NCBI GenBank assembly: GCA_963823945.1
Contig: CAWGNK010000003.1
Span: 1 to 64,000, forward strand
Direction: 5' to 3'
DNA: 64,000 nt
Origin: Bog-793 sp963823945
GTDB taxonomy: Bacteria > Actinomycetota > Acidimicrobiia > Acidimicrobiales > Bog-793
The translations under genes were made by a program, and so were the position numbers. Shown piece by piece: positions 51,013 through 59,780 of this stretch. A model generated the notes under the pieces. It had not been told where the DNA came from, searched no databases, and saw only the letters and a program-made list of their open reading frames with translations. Numbering within the stretch: position 1 is the first letter of the stretch; the number at the start of each line of letters is the position of its first letter.

Positions 51013-52236
51013 ATGATCTTTGTCGGAGTGGACTGGGCCGAGGCCCACCACGACGTGCACGTCGAGGACGCAGAGGGTAGGCGCCTCGGGGGAGGCCGGC
51101 TGCCCGAGGGCGTCGAGGGGATCGCCCGTTTCCACGAGCTCGTCGGTGCGCATGTCGAAGAGCCGCGCGAGGTGATCGTCGGGATCGAGACCGACCGGGG
51201 CCTGTTCGTCGCGGCGCTCGTGGCCGCGGGCTACCTCGTGTTCGCCGTGAACCCGCTGTCGACCTCGCGCTATCGGGACCGCCACGCGAGCTCGGGCGCG
51301 AAGTCCGATCCCGGCGACGCCAAGGTGCTGGCCGACATGGTCCGCACCGACCGGCACAACCACCGCCCCGTCGCCGGTGACTCCGAGGTCGTCGCGGCGG
51401 TGAAGGTCCTCGCCCGAGCCCACCAGTCGATGATCTGGTCGAGAGGCCGGCAGGCCAACGCGCTGCGCTCGACGCTGCGGGAGTTCTACCCGGCGGCGCT
51501 CGTGGCCTTTGACGACCTGGCGAGCGCTGACGCCACCGAGGTGCTGGTAGTCGCGCCGACCCCGAGCCTCGGTGCGGCGCTTTCGCTCGCAAGAATCGCC
51601 TCGGCACTGCGCCGTGGCGGGCGGCAGCGCCGGATCGACGAGCGAGCCCGAGAGATCCAGGCGGCACTGCGCGCCCCCCAGCTCGAGGGCTCCGCCCTGG
51701 TGGCGAGCGCGATGGGTGCCTCGGTCCAGGCCTCGGTGGCGGTGATCTCGACGATGAACGCCGAGATCACGAAGCTCGCGCGCCAGCTGGAAGCGGGTTT
51801 TGAGCTGCACCCGGCCGCCGGGGTGGTCCGTTCCCTACCAGGACTGGGGACCATCCTCGGCGCCCGGGTGCTCGGCGAGTTCGGGGATGACCCGGACCGT
51901 TACGCCAGTGCCAAGTCTCGCAAGAACTACGCCGGCACGTCGCCGATCACCCGCGCGTCGGGCACCAAGCGCGTCGTGCTCGCCCGCTACGCCCGCAACA
52001 TGCGCCTCGCCGACGCGATCTACCTGTGGGCCTTTGCGAGCCTCACCGCGTCGCCGGGGGCCCGCGCCTTCTACGACGCCCACCGGAAAGCCGGCGACAC
52101 CCACCATGCGGCGCTGAGGGCCCTCGGCAACCGGCTCGTCGGCATCCTCCACGGCTGTCTCGTCAACGGCAGTTTCTACGACGAGCACACCGCCTGGGGC
52201 CACCGCGCAGAGAGCCAACTCACCGAGGCCGCTTGA
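51013..52236 (+). CDS. IS110-family transposase (DEDD recombinase)
   Basis: Protein of 407 residues, normal length. The RuvC-like N-terminal domain shows the acids in IFVGVDWAEAHHD, VIVGIETDRG and SDPGDAKVLADMVRTD. The C-terminal Tnp_20 domain shows SLPGLGTILGARVLGEFGDD and KNYAGTSPITRASG, with the conserved Ser. It cuts and joins DNA guided by the element's own RNA. ATG 51013 follows GGGGAGGA. Intact, so possibly active. Confidence 0.93.
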   Translation: MIFVGVDWAEAHHDVHVEDAEGRRLGGGRLPEGVEGIARFHELVGAHVEEPREVIVGIETDRGLFVAALVAAGYLVFAVNPLSTSRYRDRHASSGAKSDPGDAKVLADMVRTDRHNHRPVAGDSEVVAAVKVLARAHQSMIWSRGRQANALRSTLREFYPAALVAFDDLASADATEVLVVAPTPSLGAALSLARIASALRRGGRQRRIDERAREIQAALRAPQLEGSALVASAMGASVQASVAVISTMNAEITKLARQLEAGFELHPAAGVVRSLPGLGTILGARVLGEFGDDPDRYASAKSRKNYAGTSPITRASGTKRVVLARYARNMRLADAIYLWAFASLTASPGARAFYDAHRKAGDTHHAALRALGNRLVGILHGCLVNGSFYDEHTAWGHRAESQLTEAA

Positions 52237-52257
52237 CATCTTCGGGCCGTGGGATAT

Positions 52258-54189
52258 CTAGACCCCGCGCAGTTCGGCGGCGATCCCGTCGAGGATGTCG
52301 CGCTCGGAGTGGACGAGGCTCTCGTGGCTGAGACGGGTCATCAGCTCGGCCAGGACGGCGAGACCACCGACGATGACGTCCGCCCTCCCCGGCTCGATGG
52401 CGGGCCGTTCCCGGCGCTGCGCCGCGCTCTCCGCCGCCAGCCTGCCGAGCCACGCCTCGACCGCGGCCAGCGAGAGCTCGACGAGGTGGACCCGGTCGGA
52501 GTCGTAGTGGTCGAGGCCGATCTCGAGGGCGGCGAGCGTCGAGATCGTGCCGGCGACACCGACCATCCGGCGCGGCACGCCGAGGGCTGGAAGGCGCGTG
52601 AGCGCGGCGTCAACCACCCCGCCGACGAAACTGCGGGCGGCCGCCAACTCGGCGGCGCCCGGCGGGTCGCTCGCCAGGAAGCGCTCCGTCACCCGCACAC
52701 AGCCGACGTCGAGCGACACGACCGCCCCCGGCGCGCCGTTGCCCGTCGCACTCCCGGCGACGAGCTCGGTCGAACCGCCGCCGAGGTCGACGACGAGGAA
52801 CGGACCCTCGGCGGCGGCGAGCTCGGCCGTCGCTCCCTTGTAGGAAAGACGCCCCTCGGCCTCGCCGGCGATGAGCTCGGGCCGCACGCCCAGCACCGTC
52901 GTCGCGGCGTCGAAGAACACCGCCGAGTTGCCGGCGTCCCGCGCCGCCGAGGTCGCCGCCGCCCGGACACGCACGACGCCGTGTGCGTCGATGAGCTCGC
53001 GGTACTCGGCCAAGGCGGCGAGCGTGCGCTCGATGCCGGCCGAGGCGAGCTCGCCCGTGCGGTCGACGCCCTCGCCGAGGCGCGTGACGATCATCCGGCG
53101 CTCGAGCGTCGTGCCGTCGGCGGCCATCACGAGCAGGCGGGTCGAGTTCGTCCCGCAGTCGACCGCGGCGACGGCGCCGGCGAGTCGCCCGCCGAGCTCG
53201 TCGACGACCCAGCGGCCGACGGGGTCCCCGCCGCCCGCGAGGTACCAGGCGAGGTGGGCGTGGAGACACTTCACGCCCGTCCGGGTGCCGCCGACCCCGC
53301 CTGTCGGGCGCGGGCCGCGGTGCCCGGCCGGAATCAGCGCGTCGCGCGCCGCGGCGTAGCGGGCGTGTGCCGCGGCGAGCACGGCCGGGTCGACGGCGCG
53401 CTCGGCCCGGCGGACGCCACCGTCCGCTTCGAGCCGGCCGACGAGCTCCCGTTCGGCCCGGCCGACGAGCCAGTAGGTGGTCGGCATCGGTGTGCCGTCG
53501 TCGAGGAACGGCGCGTTGGCGATGACGACGGGGGCGCCGGCCGCATCCCGCACGACGACCCGGAAACCCCCGGCGGGCGGGCGACCCAGCAACTCCGTCA
53601 CGGCGGCGAGATCGGCGGCCGACGCCTCCCCGGCGCCCGGACCCCGGTCAGCCGCGCCGGCTGCGCCGGACTGCGCGGGCGGCGGCGACGGCGAACCGCC
53701 GGGGAAGTCGAGCGGACAGGTGGTGACGCGGGCGGTCTGAGCCGAGAGCATCCGGTCGAACCGGCCCTCGAGGGGGAGCAGCGGCCACACCGCCGCCGCC
53801 AGCCGGACGAGGCCCGCCGGCCGCCCCCCCACGGTGCCGACGACGATCTCTCCTGCCGGCGCCTCCGCGATGCGGCGCCAGCTCGCCGGGTCGGCCCCCG
53901 CGCCCCCCGCGGCCAGCGCCTCGCCGAGCGCCACGAGGAGGGCGTCGGCGCCCGAGCGCTGCGCGTAGTCGACCGCCGCCCGCAGGGCTGCGGCCTCGCT
54001 CGGTGTGTCGGCGCGATCGACGAGCACCGTCACCTCCGCCGGCAGATGGCTCAGCGACGCCGCCGGGCCCAGCACCACGACGACCTCGCCCAGACCCGCC
54101 GCGACAGCGGAGGCCGCGACCCGGCCGAGCGGCCCGGGGCTCGCGCCACCCGACCCCTCGACGGCGACGACGACGGCGATCGTGCTCAT
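52258..54189 (-). CDS. Fusion of MobA-like domain, DUF501 and exopolyphosphatase (Ppx/GppA)
   Basis: Protein of 643 residues with three parts. Residues 1 to about 165 resemble a MobA-like nucleotidyltransferase, but the GxxxRMGxxK signature is missing, so it is probably inactive. Residues about 200-330 are DUF501 (FRVVVRDAAGAPVVIANAPF, TGGVGGTRTGVKCLHAHLAW). Residues about 340-643 are Ppx/GppA with AAVDCGTNSTRLLV, FLVVDLGGGSTELVAG and VVSLDVGCVRVTERF, which hydrolyse polyphosphate or pppGpp. In other actinobacteria DUF501 and ppx are separate neighbouring genes near eno and ftsB, which supports the reading. IS110 lies after the stop. Confidence 0.82.
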   Translation of the reverse strand: MSTIAVVVAVEGSGGASPGPLGRVAASAVAAGLGEVVVVLGPAASLSHLPAEVTVLVDRADTPSEAAALRAAVDYAQRSGADALLVALGEALAAGGAGADPASWRRIAEAPAGEIVVGTVGGRPAGLVRLAAAVWPLLPLEGRFDRMLSAQTARVTTCPLDFPGGSPSPPPAQSGAAGAADRGPGAGEASAADLAAVTELLGRPPAGGFRVVVRDAAGAPVVIANAPFLDDGTPMPTTYWLVGRAERELVGRLEADGGVRRAERAVDPAVLAAAHARYAAARDALIPAGHRGPRPTGGVGGTRTGVKCLHAHLAWYLAGGGDPVGRWVVDELGGRLAGAVAAVDCGTNSTRLLVMAADGTTLERRMIVTRLGEGVDRTGELASAGIERTLAALAEYRELIDAHGVVRVRAAATSAARDAGNSAVFFDAATTVLGVRPELIAGEAEGRLSYKGATAELAAAEGPFLVVDLGGGSTELVAGSATGNGAPGAVVSLDVGCVRVTERFLASDPPGAAELAAARSFVGGVVDAALTRLPALGVPRRMVGVAGTISTLAALEIGLDHYDSDRVHLVELSLAAVEAWLGRLAAESAAQRRERPAIEPGRADVIVGGLAVLAELMTRLSHESLVHSERDILDGIAAELRGV

Positions 54190-54365
54190 CGCCGCAGCTT
54201 AGAGGCGCCCCAGTGGCCCAGTCCCTCCCGGCGGCGAGGCCGCGGCGCGGCGACTCGACGCCGCCAGACGGTCCTTGGCTAACGTCGCGGTGTGCCCCAC
54301 GACGCCGGAGGTGCCGACCGCGCGAGCGGGGGCTGCGGCTCGTTCCCCGACCGGCCCGGGCCCGC

Positions 54366-55337
54366 ATGACGGGACGGGCGCGGGGGGCGGTCGTCGGCCC
54401 CGTGATGGCGATCCTCGTCGCCACCGCGCTTCCGGCCGGGGCCGGGACGCCGTCCACGGGGAGCCTCGAGGCGCAGGCGAGCGCCATCGCCGCCACGCTC
54501 GCCCGGGACAACAGCCAGCTCGACTCGCTCGGCGAGCAGTACCTGACAGCGAGGGCCGACTACACGCGGGCCAGCGCCGCCGCCAAGGTCACCTCCGTCG
54601 GCGTGTCGCGCATCGAGCGGCACCTCGGCCGGGACCGCACCGCCATGACCCTGGCCGCGATCGGGGCCTACGTCAACGCCGGGACGACGACGGACCTCGG
54701 GAGCCTCCTCGTCGGCAAGCCCAACGAGGCGACCGTCGAGCAGACCTACCTCCGCTACGCCGAGGGCAAGCTCGGTTCGGCGATCGCGAGCTACCAGAAC
54801 GAAGCGGCGCGCCTGCACTCGTCGCTCGCCGTCGAGACGCACGACGCCGCGGTGGCGAAGGCGGCGCTCGCCCGCACGACCACGGCGCGGATCCAGGTCG
54901 TTGGCACGCTGCGACGCGAACAGCAGCTGTACGACTCCGTGCAGGGCAGGCTCGCCCGGCTCGTCGCCGCGCAGCTCGCCGCCCAGCAGGCCGCCCAAGC
55001 CAAGCAACAGGCCACCGGGCAGGGAGGCGGGAACCAGACGGGCCCGCCGTCACTGTCGGGGACACAGGGGCTTGGAAAGTCGCCGATCCCGCCAGGCTCG
55101 CTCAGCCAGGACTTCGCCGAACTGCGCAACTGCGAGTCCGGCGGGAACTACCAGACGAACACCGGGAACGGCTACTACGGCGCCTACCAGTTCGCCCTCC
55201 AGACGTGGCTCGGGCTCGGCGAGACCGGCCTGCCGAGCGACGCACCGCCCGGGGTCCAGGACGCGGCCGCCTACCTCCTCTACAAGCGCGACGGCTGGAA
55301 CCCCTGGCCCGCCTGTTCGGCGCTGCTCGGCCTCTAG
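54366..55337 (+). CDS. Secreted Rpf-like transglycosylase with coiled-coil N-terminal domain
   Basis: Protein of 323 residues: signal peptide (GPVMAILVATALPAGAGT), an Ala-rich coiled coil (about 35-215), a Gln/Gly linker and a C-terminal lysozyme-like domain of resuscitation-promoting type. The catalytic Glu is in LRNCESGGNYQTNTGNGYYG, followed by AYQFALQTWLGLG and the closing Cys in PWPACSALLGL. Such proteins cleave peptidoglycan and wake dormant cells. It is divergent from the fusion gene and convergent with ftsB. Domain order mirrors the NlpC/P60 protein at 45150. Confidence 0.85.
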   Translation: MTGRARGAVVGPVMAILVATALPAGAGTPSTGSLEAQASAIAATLARDNSQLDSLGEQYLTARADYTRASAAAKVTSVGVSRIERHLGRDRTAMTLAAIGAYVNAGTTTDLGSLLVGKPNEATVEQTYLRYAEGKLGSAIASYQNEAARLHSSLAVETHDAAVAKAALARTTTARIQVVGTLRREQQLYDSVQGRLARLVAAQLAAQQAAQAKQQATGQGGGNQTGPPSLSGTQGLGKSPIPPGSLSQDFAELRNCESGGNYQTNTGNGYYGAYQFALQTWLGLGETGLPSDAPPGVQDAAAYLLYKRDGWNPWPACSALLGL

Positions 55338-55414
55338 CGCGCAACCCAGGGCTCGGGGAGCGACCGCGCGAACCTGCGCCCGCGGCGGGGACTAGCGGCG
55401 GTGAGCGGTGACGC

Positions 55415-55867
55415 TCAGAGGGCCCAGCGCCAGAACTCGAGCTCGTTCAACGTCCGGCGCCACAGGCCCGCCGGGCGCGATCCGGTGGCGGCCGCCGCCG
55501 GTGGAGCGAGCGCCGAGACGCCCGCCGGCACGACGTCGCCGGAGGGGATCCGCTGCGCGCCGAGATTGCCCGCGCCGACGGTGTGCGTTCCCTTGCCCGG
55601 CAGGATGACATAGGAACGCTGGCCGGGCCGGACCAACCCGTAGTCCTCGCGGGCGATCGCCTCGATCGTGGCGGGCTGTTGCAGACTCGTGATCTCGCGG
55701 CGGACGGCGGCGTTGTGCGCCTCGACGGCCGCGAGCTGGCGGCTCACCGTGGCGAGCGCCTGGCGCTGGCGGACGATCGTTCCCACCGGGAGGCCCGTCG
55801 CGACGACCACGATCGCAACGACGACGGCTGCGGCGAGGGCGGCCCGGGCGCGCCACAACGACTTCAT
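55415..55867 (-). CDS. ftsB: Septum formation initiator FtsB/DivIC
   Basis: Bitopic division protein of 150 residues. One TM helix (LAAAVVVAIVVVATGLPVGT) is followed by a coiled coil QRQALATVSRQLAAVEAHNA and the family end YGLVRPGQRSYVI. The remaining C-terminal tail is longer than in most FtsB proteins and rich in Ala and Pro. It forms the FtsB-FtsL-FtsQ complex at the septum. The start overlaps the eno stop by ATGA, the usual actinobacterial order. Confidence 0.85.
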   Translation of the reverse strand: MKSLWRARAALAAAVVVAIVVVATGLPVGTIVRQRQALATVSRQLAAVEAHNAAVRREITSLQQPATIEAIAREDYGLVRPGQRSYVILPGKGTHTVGAGNLGAQRIPSGDVVPAGVSALAPPAAAATGSRPAGLWRRTLNELEFWRWAL

Positions 55868-57159
55868 GGCGTCGTAGCTCCGAAGGGGTGCGCGAAGGCT
55901 CGGGCCCCCAGCCACTCGGCGGCCTCGCCGAGCTCGTGCTCGATCCGCAGCAGCTGGTTGTACTTGGCGACCCGGTCGGACCTCGCCGGGGCGCCGGTCT
56001 TGATCTGGCCGCAGTTCGTCGCCACGGCGAGATCGGCGATCGTCGTGTCCTCCGTCTCGCCGGAGCGGTGCGAGACGACGCACCGGTAGCCGGCGTCGCG
56101 CGCCAGCCGCATCGTCGCCAGCGTCTCGGTGAGCGTGCCGATCTGGTTCAGCTTGACAAGGACGGCGTTGGCGATGTGCTCGCGGATGCCGCGCTCGACA
56201 CGCTCGACGCTCGTCACGAAAAGGTCGTCCCCGACGAGCTGGACGCGCGCGCCGCACGCCTCCGTGAGCGCGGCCCACCCGGCCCAGTCCTCCTCGGCCA
56301 TCGCGTCCTCGAGCGAGACGACCGGGTACCGTTCGCAGATCCGGGCCCAGTAGGCGACGAACTCGTCGGGCGCGAGCGTGCGGCCCTCGCCGGCCAGCAC
56401 GTAGGAGCCGTCGGCGTAGAACTCGGAGGCGGCAGGGTCGAGGGCGACGGCGATCTCGTCGCCGGGGACGCGGCCCGCCTTCTCGATCGCCGCCAAGACC
56501 ATCGTGAGCGCCTCCTCGTTCGAGCCCAGGTTCGGCGCGAACCCGCCCTCGTCGCCGACGCCGCCGCCGAGACCGGCGTCGTGCAGGACACTTTTCAGGG
56601 CGTGGTAGGTCTCGACGCCCCAGCGCAGTCCCTCGGCGTAGGAGGCGGCGCCGTGCGGCACGATCATGAACTCCTGGAAATCGACGTTGTTGTCGGCGTG
56701 CACGCCCCCGTTCAGCACGTTCATCATCGGCACCGGGAGGACGTGGGCGTCCACCCCGCCGAGGTAGCGGTAGAGCGGCAGGTCGAGCTCGTCGGCCGAG
56801 GCCCGGGCGACGGCGAGCGACACGCCGAGGATGGCGTTGGCGCCCAGCCGCGACTTCGTCGGCGTCCCGTCGAGGTCGACGAGGGCGAGGTCGATGACCC
56901 GCTGGTCGTACGAGTCGAACCCCTCGAGCACCTCGGCGATCTCGCCCCGGACGTTGCCGACGGCGTCGAGCACGCCTTTGCCGCCGTAGCGGGCGCCGCC
57001 GTCGCGCAGCTCGGTCGCCTCGAACTCACCGGTCGAGGCGCCCGACGGGACGATCGCCCGACCCTCGGCCCCGGTCTCGAGAAGGCAGGTGACCTCGACC
57101 GTCGGGTTGCCACGGGAGTCGAGGACCTCTCTGGCGTCGAGTTCGGCGATTGCGCCCAC
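55864..57159 (-). CDS. eno: Enolase
   Basis: Glycolytic enolase of 431 residues, converting 2-phosphoglycerate to phosphoenolpyruvate. It begins AIAELDAREVLDSRGNPTVE and has PSGASTGEFEA, the metal Asp in AVALDPAASEFY, Glu in VVSLEDAMAEEDW and Asp in QLVGDDLFVTS, the catalytic Lys in AVLVKLNQIGTLTET and the signature VVSHRSGETEDTTIADLAVA. GTG 57159 has AGGAG ten bases upstream. The long open frame further upstream is not coding. Cytoplasmic, single-copy core gene followed by ftsB. Confidence 0.96.
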   Translation of the reverse strand: MGAIAELDAREVLDSRGNPTVEVTCLLETGAEGRAIVPSGASTGEFEATELRDGGARYGGKGVLDAVGNVRGEIAEVLEGFDSYDQRVIDLALVDLDGTPTKSRLGANAILGVSLAVARASADELDLPLYRYLGGVDAHVLPVPMMNVLNGGVHADNNVDFQEFMIVPHGAASYAEGLRWGVETYHALKSVLHDAGLGGGVGDEGGFAPNLGSNEEALTMVLAAIEKAGRVPGDEIAVALDPAASEFYADGSYVLAGEGRTLAPDEFVAYWARICERYPVVSLEDAMAEEDWAGWAALTEACGARVQLVGDDLFVTSVERVERGIREHIANAVLVKLNQIGTLTETLATMRLARDAGYRCVVSHRSGETEDTTIADLAVATNCGQIKTGAPARSDRVAKYNQLLRIEHELGEAAEWLGARAFAHPFGATTP

Positions 57160-57248
57160 GGGTCTGTCTCTCCTGATCGGACTGGTAGCCAAGTGACAGA
57201 TGTGCTCAAAGGCTACCAAAGTGGAGAGCGGACGGCCGGGTGGGCCCC

Positions 57249-58694
57249 TCAGGCGACGCCGGCCGCCTGCCAGTAGGCGCGGCGCGCCGGCTCGTCGGCC
57301 GCGGCGAGCGTCGTGCCGGCGGCGGCGGCGAGCCGCTCGGCCGCCGCGAACCGGGCACGGAAACGTGCCGCCGCACCCCGCAGCGCCTCCTCGGTGTCGA
57401 TCCCCCGGTCCGCCGCAAGGCGCGCGATCCCGAAGAAGAGCTCGCCGAACGCCTCGGCGTCGTCGAGTTCGCCGACGAGGCGGTCGATCGTCCCGTTGCT
57501 CTCGCCGGTCGCCCCCCAGCCGAGCCCCACCCCGGCCGCCTTGCGCTCGAGCTTGTTGACGAGCAGCAGGGAGGGCAGTCCCGGCGGGATCCCGTCCATC
57601 ACGCTCTCCCGCCCCTTCTCCCGCCGCTTCAGCTCCTCCCACTGGGTGAGCACCGCGTCGACCGAGTTCACGCCCTCGACGGCGGCGAAGACGTGCGGGT
57701 GCCGGGCGACGAGCTTGTCGTGGACGGTCGCCGCCACGTCGCCGAGCGTGAACAACCCCTCGCGGCGGGCGATTTCGGCGTGGAACACGACCTGGCACAG
57801 GACGTCGCCGAGCTCCTCCTCGAGGTGTGCCGAGGCGGCGACGTCCGGCGGCTCGCCGAGTTCCTCGATCGCCTCGACCGCCTCGTAGCACTCCTCGACG
57901 AGATGCCGCACGAGCGAGCGGTGGGTCTGCTCGGCGTCCCAGGGGCACTCGTCGCGCAGGCGCGCGACGACGGATTCGAGCCGGGCGAGCTCGATGCCGA
58001 CCGGTTCGGCCACCTCGGGCAGGTACAGGCAGGTGAGGTGGTCCGCGACGACGCGGTCGATCGTGCGGAACTCGATTTCCTCGACGTGCTCAGCCGGGCA
58101 GCCGAGCCGTTGGAGGACGACGGCCCTCGCCGGCATCGGGGACAGCGCGAGCTTGATCGAGGAAAGGATCGACGGCGACCAGACGTGGGCGACCAGCAGC
58201 GGCCCGGTGTCCCGGGCGGCGTCGATTGCGAAGCGCTCGCCGTCGACGAGCCGAACCCGGGACTCGACGGGATCGATGCCGAGACGGCGCCAGGCGAGGT
58301 CCAGAAACGACATCCCCTCCACGACCTCGACGGCGACGCGCTCGTCGGCGAGGAGCGCCCGCACCGTCGCCTCCAGCACCCACGGCGAGCCGGGGACGGC
58401 GTAGCCGACGCGCCCGTGTGCCGTCGCCGCGGCGACGACCTCCTCGACGATGCCCGCATAGGTCTCGGCAAAGGTGGCCGCCGTCTCGTAGTGGTGGTCG
58501 AGGGCGATCGCCCCGGCGGCGACGAGCGGCTCGGCCGCCGGGTGGCGGGCAGTCCGCACGTACCAGACCGGGATCGCCGCCAGGGCGGCAGTCGCCGCCG
58601 CGGTCAGGAACTCGGGCCCCGCCGGGCCGAGCCCGACGACGGTGACCGCCGGCCGGGTCCGGCCGGCCGGGCCGGGCTCCGCCGCCCCGGTCAC
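57249..58694 (-). CDS. mazG: MazG nucleotide pyrophosphohydrolase fused to a tetrapyrrole-methylase-like domain
   Basis: Protein of 481 residues. The N-terminal part (about 15-225) is a tetrapyrrole-methylase-like domain starting VTVVGLGPAGPEFLTAAATA. The rest is MazG, which cleaves NTPs to NMP and pyrophosphate and cleans the nucleotide pool; the acidic metal site is in VEECYEAVEAIEELGEPPD and LEEELGDVLCQVVFHAEIAR. The line NKLERKAAGVGLGW is typical. This fused form is like YabN of Firmicutes. GTG 58694 directly adjoins the stop of the upstream lipoprotein gene. Confidence 0.88.
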   Translation of the reverse strand: MTGAAEPGPAGRTRPAVTVVGLGPAGPEFLTAAATAALAAIPVWYVRTARHPAAEPLVAAGAIALDHHYETAATFAETYAGIVEEVVAAATAHGRVGYAVPGSPWVLEATVRALLADERVAVEVVEGMSFLDLAWRRLGIDPVESRVRLVDGERFAIDAARDTGPLLVAHVWSPSILSSIKLALSPMPARAVVLQRLGCPAEHVEEIEFRTIDRVVADHLTCLYLPEVAEPVGIELARLESVVARLRDECPWDAEQTHRSLVRHLVEECYEAVEAIEELGEPPDVAASAHLEEELGDVLCQVVFHAEIARREGLFTLGDVAATVHDKLVARHPHVFAAVEGVNSVDAVLTQWEELKRREKGRESVMDGIPPGLPSLLLVNKLERKAAGVGLGWGATGESNGTIDRLVGELDDAEAFGELFFGIARLAADRGIDTEEALRGAAARFRARFAAAERLAAAAGTTLAAADEPARRAYWQAAGVA

Positions 58695-59736
58695 CTAGCC
58701 TCCGCTGGTGAGGCCCGCACCGACCGCCGACGGGTTCGGCACGAGATCGACGGGCGGGCCGCTCGGCGGACGCACCTCCCAGGTGCCGCTGACATTCACC
58801 CAGGTGCCGTAGGCCGGGTCGACCGAGACTTGGGCGCGCCCGATGTTCGCGGCCGCCTGTTCTTCCGCCGCCGACAAGCCGGCCGAGACGACGCCGAGCG
58901 CCACGTCGAGAAGCGGCGCGACCGGGCGGCGGGTGACCTCGAGGAGCAACCAGTACTTCCCGAATGGAACCGGACTGGAGAGCTTGCCCAGGGCCAGGTG
59001 GGCGACGGACTCACGGAGTGGCTGAATGAGGGTCGCCGGCGGGATGCAGCCGAGGTAGCCGCCACGCTCCGCCGTCGAGGCGTCGAGCGAGTTCAGCCGG
59101 GCCACCTTGGCGAAGCTGACCCCGCCGCTGACCGCGATCGCGAGCTGCGCCGCCTTGGCCCGTGACGCGACGACGATCACCCAGGCGCAGTCGAGGATCG
59201 CTGAGCCGCGGTGGTTCCGCTCGTAGGCGGTGACACCCGCCGCCGTCAGCCGGACACCTTCGACGTGGGCGGCGAGCGTGATCTTCGCCGGACTGGTACT
59301 GGACGAGGGCGGCGCGATAGGCGGCGACAAGACCCGAGAACACCTTCGCCGCCCCGAATCTGCACTTCGAGGCGAGCTCGCGCTGCATTTCCTGCTCGAT
59401 CTGGTTGCGCGCCAGCTTGGCTGCGAACCGCCCATCCGGAAGCCCGAGGCGGCCCGCCATGTCGTGGATGGCGTCGGCCTGGATGAGCCGCGTGAGCACG
59501 CCGGCCGCGAAGCTGGCGTCGTAGGTTCCCGGGGCGACGCCGACGACCCCGGACGTCCCGATGAGACAACGGAAACCGGGGTCGCCCGCCACCGAGTCGA
59601 GCGCGGCGTCGAGCGTCGACTGCGAAACGGCGACCCCGCCCACCCGGGCCGCGTCGGGCGTGAACTGAGCGTTGCAGGCGCCGAGCGCCAGGGCCGCGAC
59701 AAGGGCCAGACAGAGGAGAACGGAGATCCTGCGCAC
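58695..59736 (-). pseudogene. PrsA/SurA-like foldase lipoprotein, broken by a single-base frameshift
   Basis: From GTG 59736 the protein begins MRRISVLLCLALVAALALGA with Cys next, a lipobox. It then shows a SurA_N-like helical part (GRLGLPDGRFAAKLARNQIE). Near 59285-59295 the frame must shift by one base. The other frame then gives ITLAAHVEGVRLTAAGVTAY and a parvulin-like rotamase part (GVSFAKVARLNSLDASTAER then GGYLGC). Joined, the two parts make one protein of about 346 residues that folds secreted proteins outside the membrane. It lies between mazG and mfd, the normal place in related genomes. The break may be real or an error. Confidence 0.7.
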
Positions 59737-59780
59737 GCTTTGTCGATCGTACGGGCCGCCCGGGGGGTAAGCCAACCGGA

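Larger units (their letters stand above)
50784..52257 (+). mobile_element. IS110-family insertion sequence
   Basis: A DEDD transposase gene flanked by about 230 non-coding bases upstream and about 20 downstream, before the stop of the next gene. IS110 elements make no standard inverted repeats or target duplication, so I cannot fix the ends. The limits given are the outer bounds set by neighbouring genes. The long upstream side is typical of the IS110 group rather than IS1111. Confidence 0.75.

Noticed and set aside
55864..57948. A 694-residue protein with a long Arg-rich extension before enolase
   Set aside because: The extension overlaps the MazG coding region in another frame; enolase begins at GTG 57159 with its own ribosome site.
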